Numbered from the stretch's first letter, positions 1 to 6,413 are shown. The stretch is 7,458 nucleotides of DNA from Geobacteraceae bacterium (GCA_020201305.1 JAIVHC010000246.1:1-7458), one strand, 5' to 3'. Notes: generated by a model from the letters alone, not told the origin. Numbers and translations: made by a program.

Positions 1-1198
1 AGCCAATGACGGAAAAGAAATGCCGTACCGTACCGAGGGCTTTGCGCATCAAGAGTTCAAACGATGCTTCGGCCCCTTCAAACTGATACCCCTTATTTTC
101 CATTTCCTTGATCTCTTCGAGGATTTCCAGGGTGAGAGGATCTTTGCTGTCGAGGTTGATATTGAACTGCTGCGCCTTGGCGAGGATGTTCGCACGCCCG
201 GATAGATCCGATACCAGTACCCTGGTGGCGTTACCCACCAACTCAGGGCGGATATGCTCATAGGTTTCGGGATGGCGCTGAATGGCGGATACGTGCACGC
301 CGCCTTTATGTGCAAAAGCAGCATTACCCACATACGCCTGGTGTTTATTGGGTACCAGGTTAGCGAGTTCGTATATCTGGCGGGAGACTACACGCAGGCT
401 GCGTAGTTGTTCGTCGGAGACGCACTCTGTGTCCATCTTGAGTTGCAGAGCCGGAATTATAGAGCACAGGTTAGCGTTCCCACAGCGTTCCCCAAAGCCG
501 TTGATGGTTCCCTGTACGTGGACAGCTCCTTTTTTCACCGCCATAAGGGAGTTGGCTACCGCACATTCGCTGTCGTTGTGCGCATGGATTCCAATCGGAG
601 TTTTAAACCTCTGTACCACAAGCTCGACGATCTCCCCCACCTCGTGGGGGAGGACCCCGCCGTTGGTCTCGCAGAGTACGATGCAGTCTACTCCCGCCTG
701 TTCTGCGGCTTCCAGGGTCTTTAGCGCATATTCAGGATTGGCTTTATAGCCATCGAAAAAATGCTCCGCATCGTAAATCACTTCGGGAACATGCTGTTTA
801 AGGTATGCCAGAGAATCATAGATAATCTCCAGGTTTTCCTCCAGAGAAATTCGCAACGCCTCCTTGACATGGAAATCCCAGGTCTTGCCAAAGATGGTTA
901 CAGCATCGGGGTCAGCCTGGATCAGGGTTTGAATATTGTTGTCGTCCGCGGGAGTTGTCTTGGCGCGGCGCGTGGAACCAAATGCCGCAATCCTGGCTTG
1001 AGAGAGGTGGATATTTTTTATCTCCTGAAAAAAGGAGATATCCTTGGGATTGGAGCCGGGCCATCCACCTTCGATATAGTGAATTCCCAGTTCATCGAGT
1101 TGTTGCGCGATGCGCACCTTATCATTAACCAGGAAGGAAATATCCTCAGCCTGGGTTCCGTCGCGCAAGGTAGTGTCGTACAACATGACACGCTTCAT
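1..1198 (-). CDS. cimA: (R)-citramalate synthase, 3' end cut by window edge
   Basis: Condenses pyruvate with acetyl-CoA to (R)-citramalate, the first step of the threonine-independent isoleucine pathway; cytosolic, of the DRE-TIM metallolyase (isopropylmalate/homocitrate synthase) superfamily. I translated all 399 codons in the window and found no stop or frameshift. The N-terminus MKRVMLYDTTLRDGTQAED has the catalytic Arg12 and metal-ligand Asp8. YIEGGWPGSNPKD, HAHND (205-209, metal-binding His205 and His207), GFGERCGNANL (about 236-244) and FAHKGGVHVSAI (295-306) follow, all typical of the long citramalate synthase class (about 530 residues). About 130 residues, including the rest of the C-terminal regulatory domain, lie beyond the left edge. 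The ATG at 1198 has GGAG at 1211-1208, nine bases upstream. It lies 84 bases after lysC and is probably cotranscribed with it. A 2-isopropylmalate or homocitrate synthase is less likely, given the GGWPGSNPKD signature and the pairing with lysC. Confidence 0.93.
   Translation of the reverse strand, partial: MKRVMLYDTTLRDGTQAEDISFLVNDKVRIAQQLDELGIHYIEGGWPGSNPKDISFFQEIKNIHLSQARIAAFGSTRRAKTTPADDNNIQTLIQADPDAVTIFGKTWDFHVKEALRISLEENLEIIYDSLAYLKQHVPEVIYDAEHFFDGYKANPEYALKTLEAAEQAGVDCIVLCETNGGVLPHEVGEIVELVVQRFKTPIGIHAHNDSECAVANSLMAVKKGAVHVQGTINGFGERCGNANLCSIIPALQLKMDTECVSDEQLRSLRVVSRQIYELANLVPNKHQAYVGNAAFAHKGGVHVSAIQRHPETYEHIRPELVGNATRVLVSDLSGRANILAKAQQFNINLDSKDPLTLEILEEIKEMENKGYQFEGAEASFELLMRKALGTVRHFFSVIG
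632..652. repeat. perfect 9-bp GC-rich inverted repeat inside cimA
   Basis: CTCCCCCAC, a three-base loop CTC, then GTGGGGGAG: nine perfect pairs, seven of them G-C. It lies in cimA codons for L183 to E189 (LPHEVGE). The residues are plausible family sequence, so codon choice rather than protein sequence makes the symmetry perfect. In mRNA it would form a very stable stem-loop. No U-run follows, so it is not an intrinsic terminator. Confidence 0.6.
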
Positions 1199-1278
1199 AG
1201 CTCTGTGCTCCAATCTCTTTTCACCCCGGCCTGCCCTGTCACTGAACCGGATTTCAGCGGCAGAAACAGCAACCGCAT
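1195..1278 (-). CDS. possible 27-codon ORF bridging lysC and cimA
   Basis: An ATG at 1278, four bases after the lysC stop, opens 27 codons (starting MRLLFLPLKSG, ending DWSTEL) and stops at TGA 1197-1195, overlapping the cimA ATG as ATGA. A GAGG sits nine bases before this ATG, inside the end of lysC. The layout would allow ribosomes to pass from lysC into cimA by coupling. The peptide is leucine-rich at its start but has no isoleucine, so a classic isoleucine attenuator peptide is not supported. I recognise no family and it may be chance. Confidence 0.2.
   Translation of the reverse strand: MRLLFLPLKSGSVTGQAGVKRDWSTEL
1236..1263 (-). promoter_or_regulatory. hairpin in the lysC-cimA intergenic mRNA
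   Basis: On the minus strand CTGCCGCTGAA pairs with TTCAGTGACAG across the loop ATCCGG: ten of eleven positions pair, counting one G-U, with one C-A mismatch. It starts 19 bases after the lysC stop and ends 37 bases before the cimA start. The bases after it are GC-rich with no U-run, so it does not look like a Rho-independent terminator. It could be an RNA processing or stability element or modulate cimA expression. Confidence 0.45.
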
Positions 1279-1282
1279 GTCA

Positions 1283-1771
1283 CTAGTCCTCTTCCTGAGT
1301 GCCGAGTTCAAAGGCATCATGGAGTACACGCACAGCCAATTCAGCATATTTATCATCAATGACACAGGAAACCTTGATTTCACTGGTAGTGATCATCTGA
1401 ATGTTGATTCCTTCGGAAGCAAGCGCATTGAACATTTTAGATGCAATACCGGAGTGGGAACGCATTCCGACACCTACGATAGAGACCTTTGCCACTTTCC
1501 CATCCGAAGTCACGCCACCGGCATTTACCTTCTCAGCGTGTTCTTCAACTATCTTTAGTGCCTTCTTAAAGTCAGCACGCGGTACGGTAAAGGTCAGATC
1601 ATTGAGTCCTTTGGTGGATACGTTCTGAATAATTACATCCACAGTGATATTCGCATCGGAAAGGGGGGTGAAAATGCTCGCGGCTACGCCGGGCTTGTCC
1701 GGGATCTGCAATACTGAAATCTTCGCTTCGTCCTTACTGTAGGTAACACCTGAAACCAGTACGGTCTCCAT
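1283..1771 (-). CDS. lysC: aspartokinase beta subunit from in-frame internal start
   Basis: Met247 of LysC (ATG at 1771-1769) is preceded by AAAGGAGG (1787-1780) and an eight-base spacer, a better ribosome site than most gene starts in this window. Initiation there gives 162 residues containing only the two ACT domains. In Bacillus subtilis and Corynebacterium glutamicum, lysC is known to make alpha and beta subunits this way, with beta about 160-170 residues starting near residue 246-250, and the enzyme is alpha2beta2 with effector sites at the ACT interface. Position and product length agree closely here. The site and spacing are seen in the sequence; that the beta subunit is made in this organism is inferred by analogy. 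Confidence 0.65.
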   Translation of the reverse strand: METVLVSGVTYSKDEAKISVLQIPDKPGVAASIFTPLSDANITVDVIIQNVSTKGLNDLTFTVPRADFKKALKIVEEHAEKVNAGGVTSDGKVAKVSIVGVGMRSHSGIASKMFNALASEGINIQMITTSEIKVSCVIDDKYAELAVRVLHDAFELGTQEED

Positions 1772-2509
1772 ATCTGTATCCTCCTTTAGCACCAGCGTAC
1801 CGGGATTATCGTTAAAGCTGGAACGCACATGAACCAAAACACCATATTTCTTGGCAAATTCAACTGAACGGATCTGCAGGACCTTGGCCCCCAGGGAAGC
1901 CATCTCCAGCATCTCGTCATAGGTGATCTTTTCAATCTTTTTCGCATTTTCCACGATGCGCGGATCCGTGGTATAGACTCCATCAACATCGGTATATATT
2001 TCACACACATCCGCTTTCAGGGCAGCAGCAACTGCTACAGCCGAGGTATCGGAACCGCCTCGACCCATAGTGGTGATATTACCTTCGGCGTCGATCCCCT
2101 GGAATCCGGCTACTACAACAATGCTGCCGCCGTTAAGATCCTGCCGGATATTGTCCTGCCCGATCTCCTTAATGCGCGCTTTGGATGATGCGCTATCGGT
2201 AAGGATAGGAATCTGGTGCCCAAGGTAGCTTTTAGCCTTGTAGCCCATGGCCTGGAGGCACATGGACAATAAAGCGATGGTCACCTGCTCGCCGGTGGAA
2301 ACCAGCACATCATATTCGCGCTCGCTGGGAAATTCGCACATTTCATTGGCCATCGCTACGAGCTTATTCGTTTCACCCGACATGGCCGAGACGATAACAA
2401 CTACATCATTGCCATCGTCATGCGTGCGTGCAACGCGCTTGGCGACGTTGCGAATTTTATCAATTGTTCCTACGGAAGTTCCGCCATATTTCTGTACAAC
2501 CAGAGCCAT
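1283..2509 (-). CDS. lysC: aspartate kinase (aspartokinase), feedback-regulated
   Basis: Phosphorylates L-aspartate with ATP to 4-aspartyl phosphate, the entry step to lysine, threonine, methionine and diaminopimelate; cytosolic. The 408 residues match the length of the monofunctional ACT-domain aspartokinases. The kinase domain (about 1-245) shows KYGGTSV (7-13), STGEQ (71-75), GRGGSDTSA (149-157) and YTDVDGVYTTDPR (172-184). Two ACT modules follow, about 262-335 with the effector-loop DKPGVAASIF (271-280) and about 341-408 with GMRSHSGIASKMF (348-360). The ATG at 2509 is preceded by GAGGAGGA (2526-2519) nine bases upstream. The gene starts its own transcription unit, with a promoter candidate upstream, and cimA follows. 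It also holds an internal start for a beta subunit at 1771. It is complete, with no missing residue seen. Confidence 0.97.
   Translation of the reverse strand: MALVVQKYGGTSVGTIDKIRNVAKRVARTHDDGNDVVVIVSAMSGETNKLVAMANEMCEFPSEREYDVLVSTGEQVTIALLSMCLQAMGYKAKSYLGHQIPILTDSASSKARIKEIGQDNIRQDLNGGSIVVVAGFQGIDAEGNITTMGRGGSDTSAVAVAAALKADVCEIYTDVDGVYTTDPRIVENAKKIEKITYDEMLEMASLGAKVLQIRSVEFAKKYGVLVHVRSSFNDNPGTLVLKEDTDMETVLVSGVTYSKDEAKISVLQIPDKPGVAASIFTPLSDANITVDVIIQNVSTKGLNDLTFTVPRADFKKALKIVEEHAEKVNAGGVTSDGKVAKVSIVGVGMRSHSGIASKMFNALASEGINIQMITTSEIKVSCVIDDKYAELAVRVLHDAFELGTQEED
1780..1787 (-). promoter_or_regulatory. internal Shine-Dalgarno for the LysC beta subunit
   Basis: AAAGGAGG on the minus strand within the Leu-Lys-Glu-Asp codons of lysC, eight bases before the in-frame ATG at 1771-1769. 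AAG GAG is the codon pair that gives a full anti-SD match in this frame. Confidence 0.65.
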
Positions 2510-2518
2510 TGTTTTCTG

Positions 2519-2526
2519 TCCTCCTC
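2519..2526 (-). promoter_or_regulatory. ribosome binding site of lysC
   Basis: GAGGAGGA with a nine-base spacer to the ATG at 2509. It is strong and fixes the lysC start. Confidence 0.8.
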
Positions 2527-2625
2527 AGAAGATTCCCCCCTGCAACTGCAGATGGTAACACTTCCGCAATAAGCTATAAGACGTGTTCAAGCTCATTCAT
2601 GTTATGCGTATACTAAATGCTGCGC

Positions 2626-2655
2626 ATTATGTAATCAGATTTCAAGTTCCGTCAA
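2626..2655 (-). promoter_or_regulatory. sigma70-type promoter candidate for lysC-cimA
   Basis: On the minus strand TTGACG (2655-2650, five of six to consensus) is followed after 18 bases by CATAAT (2631-2626, five of six). Transcription would begin near 2619, leaving an untranslated leader of about 110 bases before lysC. It sits in the only long gap of the window (2510-2731, 222 bases), where a new transcription unit would be expected. No clear intrinsic terminator for tsaE was seen upstream, so read-through from the glmM-tsaE operon is also possible. Confidence 0.5.
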
Positions 2656-2680
2656 TCTGCATGACACAGCATGCAACTTG
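2643..2680. promoter_or_regulatory. nested palindrome around the lysC -35 region
   Basis: The inner inverted repeat TGCATG-ACACAG-CATGCA (2658-2675) is a perfect 6-bp stem with a 6-base loop. The outer arms CAAGTT (2643-2648) and AACTTG (2675-2680) are also perfectly complementary. The candidate -35 box (2650-2655) lies between the left outer arm and the inner repeat. It could be an operator for a dimeric repressor, or a weak hairpin in tsaE read-through RNA. The regulator is unknown. Confidence 0.35.
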
Positions 2681-2731
2681 TAACAATATTTTACCTTGCG
2701 GTCAAAACCTTTTAGCAACTCAAGTAAAGGA

Positions 2732-3157
2732 TTAACGCCGAAGGAGGTGGGCCTTCACCCCCAATATACCACTCAACAAGAGAGTCAGCCCAAGGGCATT
2801 ATCCTCCAACTCGGGATAGCGCTCCGGCCATTCAACCAGAGCGATCCCTGCGCCGTGCAGAAATTCATCAAATCCGAGTTCATGGAGCTCATCCGGATCT
2901 GAGAGGCGATACAGATCGAAGTGATATATCGGACAGCGCCCGCGATATTCCTGCATAAGCGTATATGTCGGACTCGTTACAGCAGTGTCCGGGCTTACTC
3001 CGGCACCTTTTGCAACAGCTCCGCTCAGACAGGTTTTACCCGCCCCGAGTTCGCCGCGTAACAACACCAGCGTTCCCGGTTCGAGCATATGTCCGAGTTC
3101 TGCCCCGAAGCGCCTGGTATCTTCTTCACTATTGCTGGTATAAGTGAACAATATCAA
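2732..3157 (-). CDS. tsaE: tRNA t6A biosynthesis ATPase TsaE
   Basis: ATPase partner of TsaB and TsaD in making N6-threonylcarbamoyladenosine at position 37 of ANN-decoding tRNAs; cytosolic. The 141 residues show the P-loop GELGAGKT (35-42), the switch motif SPTYT (62-66), YHFDLYRL (78-85) and VEW (108-110), the order typical of the YjeE/TsaE family. The C-terminus after WPERYPELED is short compared with the usual 150-160 residues but still offers two beta-strand-like stretches. The chosen start is TTG at 3157, with GGAG (3168-3165) seven bases upstream; it overlaps the stop of the CBS gene (TTGA). A second in-frame TTG at 3151 is less well placed. It is the last gene of the packed operon. 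Confidence 0.93.
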   Translation of the reverse strand: MILFTYTSNSEEDTRRFGAELGHMLEPGTLVLLRGELGAGKTCLSGAVAKGAGVSPDTAVTSPTYTLMQEYRGRCPIYHFDLYRLSDPDELHELGFDEFLHGAGIALVEWPERYPELEDNALGLTLLLSGILGVKAHLLRR

Positions 3158-3675
3158 GCATCAGCTCCGCTTTCGGGCCTCCCCCCCATGCTGCGCACTA
3201 TATCCAGTCTTCCTATAACTCCACTGAGGATGCCTCCCTCCACTACCGGAATCAGATGCACCTTGTGCTTGACCATCAGCTCAGCTACCGCGGACTCCGA
3301 CGTATCCGGGCCACAGGTAACAACATCCCGAGTGACCGCGGACTCCGACGTATCCGGGCCACAGGTAACAACATCCCGAGTGCAGATTTCCCCTACAGTC
3401 TGGGCGCATATCTTTTTCACCTGCTCGGAGAAATTTTTCTCGCTCTCCAGGTAGAGCACCCAATCAAAGATCGAAATCACTGTGGGAATATGCAGGGGTC
3501 GATCACTCTCGACCAGATCAGTGGCGGAGATGATGCCGTAGAGTGTTTTGTCAGGATTGACCACCGGCAACACGCTGTAACCAGACTTTTCGAGCAAGGC
3601 GCTGAAATCCTGCAGTGATGTTTGTGGTTCTACGCTAACCACCTCAGTAGTCATTATATCGCGGGCATTTGCCAT
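3154..3675 (-). CDS. CBS-domain pair protein with internal 16-residue duplication
   Basis: A stand-alone Bateman module: two CBS domains that in this family usually bind adenine nucleotides or similar ligands and act as energy or redox sensors. The partner and ligand are unknown. CBS1 covers about residues 3-58 (DIMTTEVVSVEP, SVLPVVN, GIISATDLV). A linker, HIPTVISIFDWVLYLES (62-78), is of a kind I associate with Geobacter-type homologues. CBS2 covers about 94-162 (ICTRDVVT, HLIPVVEGG, GVIGRLDIVRSM). Residues 99-114 and 115-130 are the same 16 residues twice (TRDVVTCGPDTSESAV), encoded by a perfect 48-base tandem repeat, so the protein is 173 residues instead of an expected 157. The extra unit repeats the first strand and turn of CBS2 and may disturb folding, although the frame is kept. 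AGGAG (3689-3685) lies nine bases before the ATG. The gene sits 36 bases after nnr and overlaps tsaE. Confidence 0.88.
   Translation of the reverse strand: MANARDIMTTEVVSVEPQTSLQDFSALLEKSGYSVLPVVNPDKTLYGIISATDLVESDRPLHIPTVISIFDWVLYLESEKNFSEQVKKICAQTVGEICTRDVVTCGPDTSESAVTRDVVTCGPDTSESAVAELMVKHKVHLIPVVEGGILSGVIGRLDIVRSMGGRPESGADA
3165..3168 (-). promoter_or_regulatory. ribosome binding site supporting the TTG start of tsaE
   Basis: GGAG within the last codons of the CBS-domain gene, seven bases before TTG 3157. The nearby ATG at 3161 is out of frame, so TTG is the best start. Confidence 0.55.
3287..3382. repeat. perfect 48-bp tandem duplication, two copies
   Basis: Bases 3287-3334 and 3335-3382 are identical over all 48 positions, and identity stops exactly at both outer ends. 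The unit equals 16 codons and lies in the second CBS domain of the gene at 3154-3675. The lack of any difference between copies, including third codon positions, means the duplication is very recent or is an assembly artefact. Confidence 0.97.
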
Positions 3676-3711
3676 ATGGATTGTCTCCTGATGAATATGT
3701 GGAATTTGGCT

Positions 3712-5268
3712 TCAAGATAACGATTCGAGTTCTTGCCGCACCCGGGCAAGATTTTCTGTCACATCCGTAGCCGTGTAACCGGCCGGGCCGAATTGCTGCG
3801 CACAAAGATCCGCAGCCCTGCCATGGACATACACCCCCAGAGTCGCGGCCTCAAGAGAAGCAAGCCCCTGAGCTATATATGCAGCCACAACCCCGGTGAG
3901 GATATCTCCCATCCCGCCGGTGGCCATGCCGGAATTACCACTGGAGTTTATACGTACATTACCGCAGGGATCAGCGATCACGCTTCGCTCCCCTTTGAGG
4001 ACAACAACAACCCCGTAACGGGCGGCAAAGTCCTGCGCGGTGCGGATACGCTCCGCCTGCACCTGAGCGGTATCAATGCCACACAGGCGTGCCATTTCAC
4101 CCGGGTGCGGGGTAACAACAGTCATCCCGGCCGGGCGCTGCGCAAGTATTTCAGGATCATGAGCGACCGCATTGAGGGCATCAGCATCGAGAACAAGTGG
4201 AACGGAGCATTGCTCAACTAGGTTCCGGACCATCTCGATACACGCGGGATTCTGTCCCAGCCCCGGACCTGCGGCAACGACGCTGCGTTCCTGCCACAAA
4301 CGTTTCAACTCGGGCAACAGCGTTGGATTCCAGCCATCCGCATCGGCAATGGCATGGGTCATCACTTCAGGGATGTGGCCGGCAATACTCTGCTGTACCC
4401 GAGCGGGAACAACAAGAGTTACCAGACCGCTTCCACCGCGTACACATGCATGGGCAGCCATCTGCGCAGCCCCCCCCTTTCCGGGGGTTCCGGCAATAAT
4501 CAGGCCGTGGCCGCACGTACCTTTATGCGCATCCCCACGGCGGCGTGGGAGGAGGCGCCGCGCTTCAGCATCATCGACAAATAGCAGCGTATCATCAACG
4601 GAATCGCTCAATACCCTGGGCATACCGATATCCGCGACCCACAACTTACCGCCGACGCTGCAAGCCGGAGCACTCACCTGGCCTACTTTGGCGCACGCAA
4701 AGCTGATGGAACAATCCGCCTCAATCACTTCTCCCAGAATCGCACCACTGCTGGCTTCCACCCCGGATGGCATATCCACAGCGGCAACCGGTGCTGCACT
4801 GGCGTTAATCCAACGGAGAGCATCGAGGTAGTGGCCCCGTATGGCAGAGGTAAGTCCGTTGCCGAACATCGCATCCACAATCAGGTTATCCGTTAAAGGT
4901 AAAGTCGGCAGCAGGGAATTGAGTTGTTCGGCATCGGGGGCAAACGCAACCGCTATCCCGGACTTCTGCAGCACCTTGAGATTGTCTGCGGCAATCCCCT
5001 GAATTTTTTCCGCCTCTGCGAGCACTATTACCTGCACTTCCCAACCGCGGATCTGCAGGTGGCGAGCGATCACAAATCCGTCCCCGCCGTTGTTCCCCTT
5101 GCCACTGAAAATAAGGGCGCGCTGCAGAGCTTTACTGAAGTAACGCCGGTGAATAATCTCGGCTGCACTGCGACCTGCATTTTCCATCAAGACTATTGAA
5201 GGAATAGCGTACGTTTCAACAGCGCAGGCATCCATCGCGCGCATTTGTTCTGCGGTTACCAGTTTCAT
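3712..5268 (-). CDS. nnr: bifunctional NAD(P)H-hydrate epimerase / ADP-dependent dehydratase
   Basis: Repairs hydrated NADH and NADPH: the N-terminal domain epimerises R- and S-hydrates and the C-terminal ribokinase-like domain dehydrates the S form using ADP. It is cytosolic. The 518 residues fit the fused YjeF-type enzyme. The epimerase domain (about 1-220) shows MENAG (28-32), GKGNNGGDG (56-64), VDAMFGNGL (131-139) and VDMPSG (164-169). The dehydratase domain (about 235-518) shows HKGTCGHGLIIAG (248-260), AGPGLGQ (333-339), DADALN (361-366), TPHPGEMARL (386-395) and GNSGMATGGMGD (444-455), with the probable catalytic Asp455. GGAGG (5277-5273) lies four bases before the ATG. It starts 12 bases after acpS; acpS-nnr adjacency is common in bacteria. 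A run of eight G residues (minus strand, codons near residue 264) does not break the frame. Confidence 0.96.
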   Translation of the reverse strand: MKLVTAEQMRAMDACAVETYAIPSIVLMENAGRSAAEIIHRRYFSKALQRALIFSGKGNNGGDGFVIARHLQIRGWEVQVIVLAEAEKIQGIAADNLKVLQKSGIAVAFAPDAEQLNSLLPTLPLTDNLIVDAMFGNGLTSAIRGHYLDALRWINASAAPVAAVDMPSGVEASSGAILGEVIEADCSISFACAKVGQVSAPACSVGGKLWVADIGMPRVLSDSVDDTLLFVDDAEARRLLPRRRGDAHKGTCGHGLIIAGTPGKGGAAQMAAHACVRGGSGLVTLVVPARVQQSIAGHIPEVMTHAIADADGWNPTLLPELKRLWQERSVVAAGPGLGQNPACIEMVRNLVEQCSVPLVLDADALNAVAHDPEILAQRPAGMTVVTPHPGEMARLCGIDTAQVQAERIRTAQDFAARYGVVVVLKGERSVIADPCGNVRINSSGNSGMATGGMGDILTGVVAAYIAQGLASLEAATLGVYVHGRAADLCAQQFGPAGYTATDVTENLARVRQELESLS

Positions 5269-5280
5269 ATTACCTCCGTG

Positions 5281-5661
5281 TTACTTTTCGAGTACTACTG
5301 TGGCAACGGCATATTCGCGATCGTGGGAATATGAGAGAAACACTGTATGCAGTGAGCGAGCGTGGAACAGTTGCTCTGCTCTTCCGGAGAGTTTAAGGGA
5401 TGGAGCTCCGTAGTGATCCTTGCATACCTCCATATCTTGCCACGTCAAGCCCTCGCGCAATCCGGTCCCGAGGGCTTTGAGAAAGGCCTCTTTGGCTGCA
5501 AAACGTGCCGCCAGGTGCTCCGCTGCCTGCCGCCGGGGCAGGGCGTATTCCAACTCGGTGCGGGTAAACAAGCGTTCAAGCACCCCCCGGTTGTTGTGCG
5601 CTATAAATTCGTCAAAGCGCTCTACGCGCACAATGTCGGTACCTATACCAGCGACAGCCAT
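5281..5661 (-). CDS. acpS: holo-[acyl-carrier-protein] synthase
   Basis: Transfers 4'-phosphopantetheine from CoA to the serine of apo-ACP, switching on fatty-acid synthesis; a cytosolic trimer. The 126 residues are the usual length. The family signatures are clear: GIGTDIVRVERF (5-16) with Mg-binding Asp9, and RFAAKEAFLKALGTG (53-67) with Glu58 and Lys57. The terminal strand region YAVATVVLE is also typical. The start ATG at 5661 has only a G-rich, imperfect ribosome site (GGGGG at 5670-5666), and the gene begins 17 bases after the pdxJ stop, so translational coupling is likely. An ATG at 5672 is out of frame. Confidence 0.96.
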   Translation of the reverse strand: MAVAGIGTDIVRVERFDEFIAHNNRGVLERLFTRTELEYALPRRQAAEHLAARFAAKEAFLKALGTGLREGLTWQDMEVCKDHYGAPSLKLSGRAEQLFHARSLHTVFLSYSHDREYAVATVVLEK

Positions 5662-5678
5662 GATGCCCCCATGAGGTC

Positions 5679-6413
5679 CTAGTATACCTCACCGTGGAGC
5701 AATAGTGCCTTCATTTCACGTACCGCGCGCTCCAGCCCCACCAGCACCGCACGGGAAATTATACTGTGTCCGATATTGTATTCTGCAATTCCCCCCAGAG
5801 ACACAACTGCTTGCACATTCTGGTAGTTTAGTCCATGCCCTGCATTGACCTGCAGACCACTCGCGTGACCCAGTGCGATACATGCAGCGATCTCTTCCAG
5901 TTCCGTTTCACGCTCTCTAGCACTCGAGGCGTTGCAGTAGGTCCCGGTATGAATCTCAATCGCCTCCGCCCCCAGGGCAGCTGCGCGTTCAATCTGATCC
6001 GGGTCGGGATCTACAAACAAACTCACCTTCACCCCCGCCTGCTGTAACTGTAATATGCTGTCGCGTAGCATGTCAGCCTGCCCTACCACGTCCAGGCCAC
6101 CCTCTGTAGTCAGCTCACAGCGTTTTTCAGGCACCACGGTGGCGCTGAGGGGTTTGATTTCACATGCAATACCCACCATCTCAGGGGTGGCTGCCATCTC
6201 CAGGTTCATGGGCGTCTGCAGAGTCTCGCGCAGGATACGCACATCCCGATCCTGGATGTGACGCCGATCTTCGCGCAAATGTACCGTGATACTATCGGCA
6301 CCAGATAACTCAGCGATAGCAGCGGCAGTTACCGGATCCGGTTCGGTTCCTCCGCGAGCCTGGCGGATTGTAGCAACATGGTCGACATTTACCCCCAGCC
6401 GTGGCGCCATCAT
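5679..6413 (-). CDS. pdxJ: pyridoxine 5'-phosphate synthase
   Basis: Joins 3-amino-2-oxopropyl phosphate with 1-deoxy-D-xylulose 5-phosphate to pyridoxine 5'-phosphate in the DXP-dependent vitamin B6 pathway; a cytosolic TIM barrel. The 244 residues are full length. Visible motifs are LGVNVDHVATIRQARGG (6-22), the catalytic region VHLREDRRHIQDRD (44-57, His45), MNLEMAATPEM (69-79, Glu72), VPEKR (94-98), LTTEGGLDV (101-109), FVDPD (133-137), AGHGLNY (191-197, His193) and NIGHSII (213-219). Two ATGs stand side by side (6413 and 6410). The first is eight bases from AGGAGGG (6428-6422) and is preferred. The ATGATG overlaps the TGA (6412-6410) of the glmM frame, showing that the original glmM 3' end is still present and was coupled to pdxJ. 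Confidence 0.97.
   Translation of the reverse strand: MMAPRLGVNVDHVATIRQARGGTEPDPVTAAAIAELSGADSITVHLREDRRHIQDRDVRILRETLQTPMNLEMAATPEMVGIACEIKPLSATVVPEKRCELTTEGGLDVVGQADMLRDSILQLQQAGVKVSLFVDPDPDQIERAAALGAEAIEIHTGTYCNASSARERETELEEIAACIALGHASGLQVNAGHGLNYQNVQAVVSLGGIAEYNIGHSIISRAVLVGLERAVREMKALLLHGEVY

Noticed and set aside
1019..1040. 7-bp inverted repeat TATCTCC / GGAGATA inside cimA
   Set aside because: The stem is short and AT-rich with an 8-base loop, and the codons for KDISFFQEI explain it; likely chance.
761..1558. 265-codon open frame on the plus strand
   Set aside because: It lies antisense to cimA and lysC, whose conserved motifs on the minus strand are unambiguous; the plus-strand product shows no recognisable motif.
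2510..2731. Lysine riboswitch (L-box) upstream of lysC
   Set aside because: The predicted leader is only about 110 bases, shorter than an L-box, and I could not find its junction motifs or a terminator/antiterminator pair.
2510..2731. Intrinsic terminator after tsaE
   Set aside because: The hairpins in this gap lack a following U-run on the minus strand; none is convincing.
2732..2820. Frameshift truncating the TsaE C-terminus
   Set aside because: The in-frame end still provides strand-like residues as in other TsaE proteins, and the alternative frame is proline-rich without resemblance to the family.
3287..3382. CRISPR-like or regulatory repeat array
   Set aside because: Only two copies, directly abutting with no spacer, and lying in frame inside a coding sequence.
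4471..4478. Run of eight C residues (G on the coding strand) as a frameshift site in nnr
   Set aside because: The frame is continuous across it and the flanking motifs (HKGTCGHG before, AGPGLG after) are in the same frame.
4172..4831. 219-codon open frame on the plus strand
   Set aside because: Antisense to the middle of nnr, low-complexity in composition (Ala, Ser, Pro, Arg), no family features.
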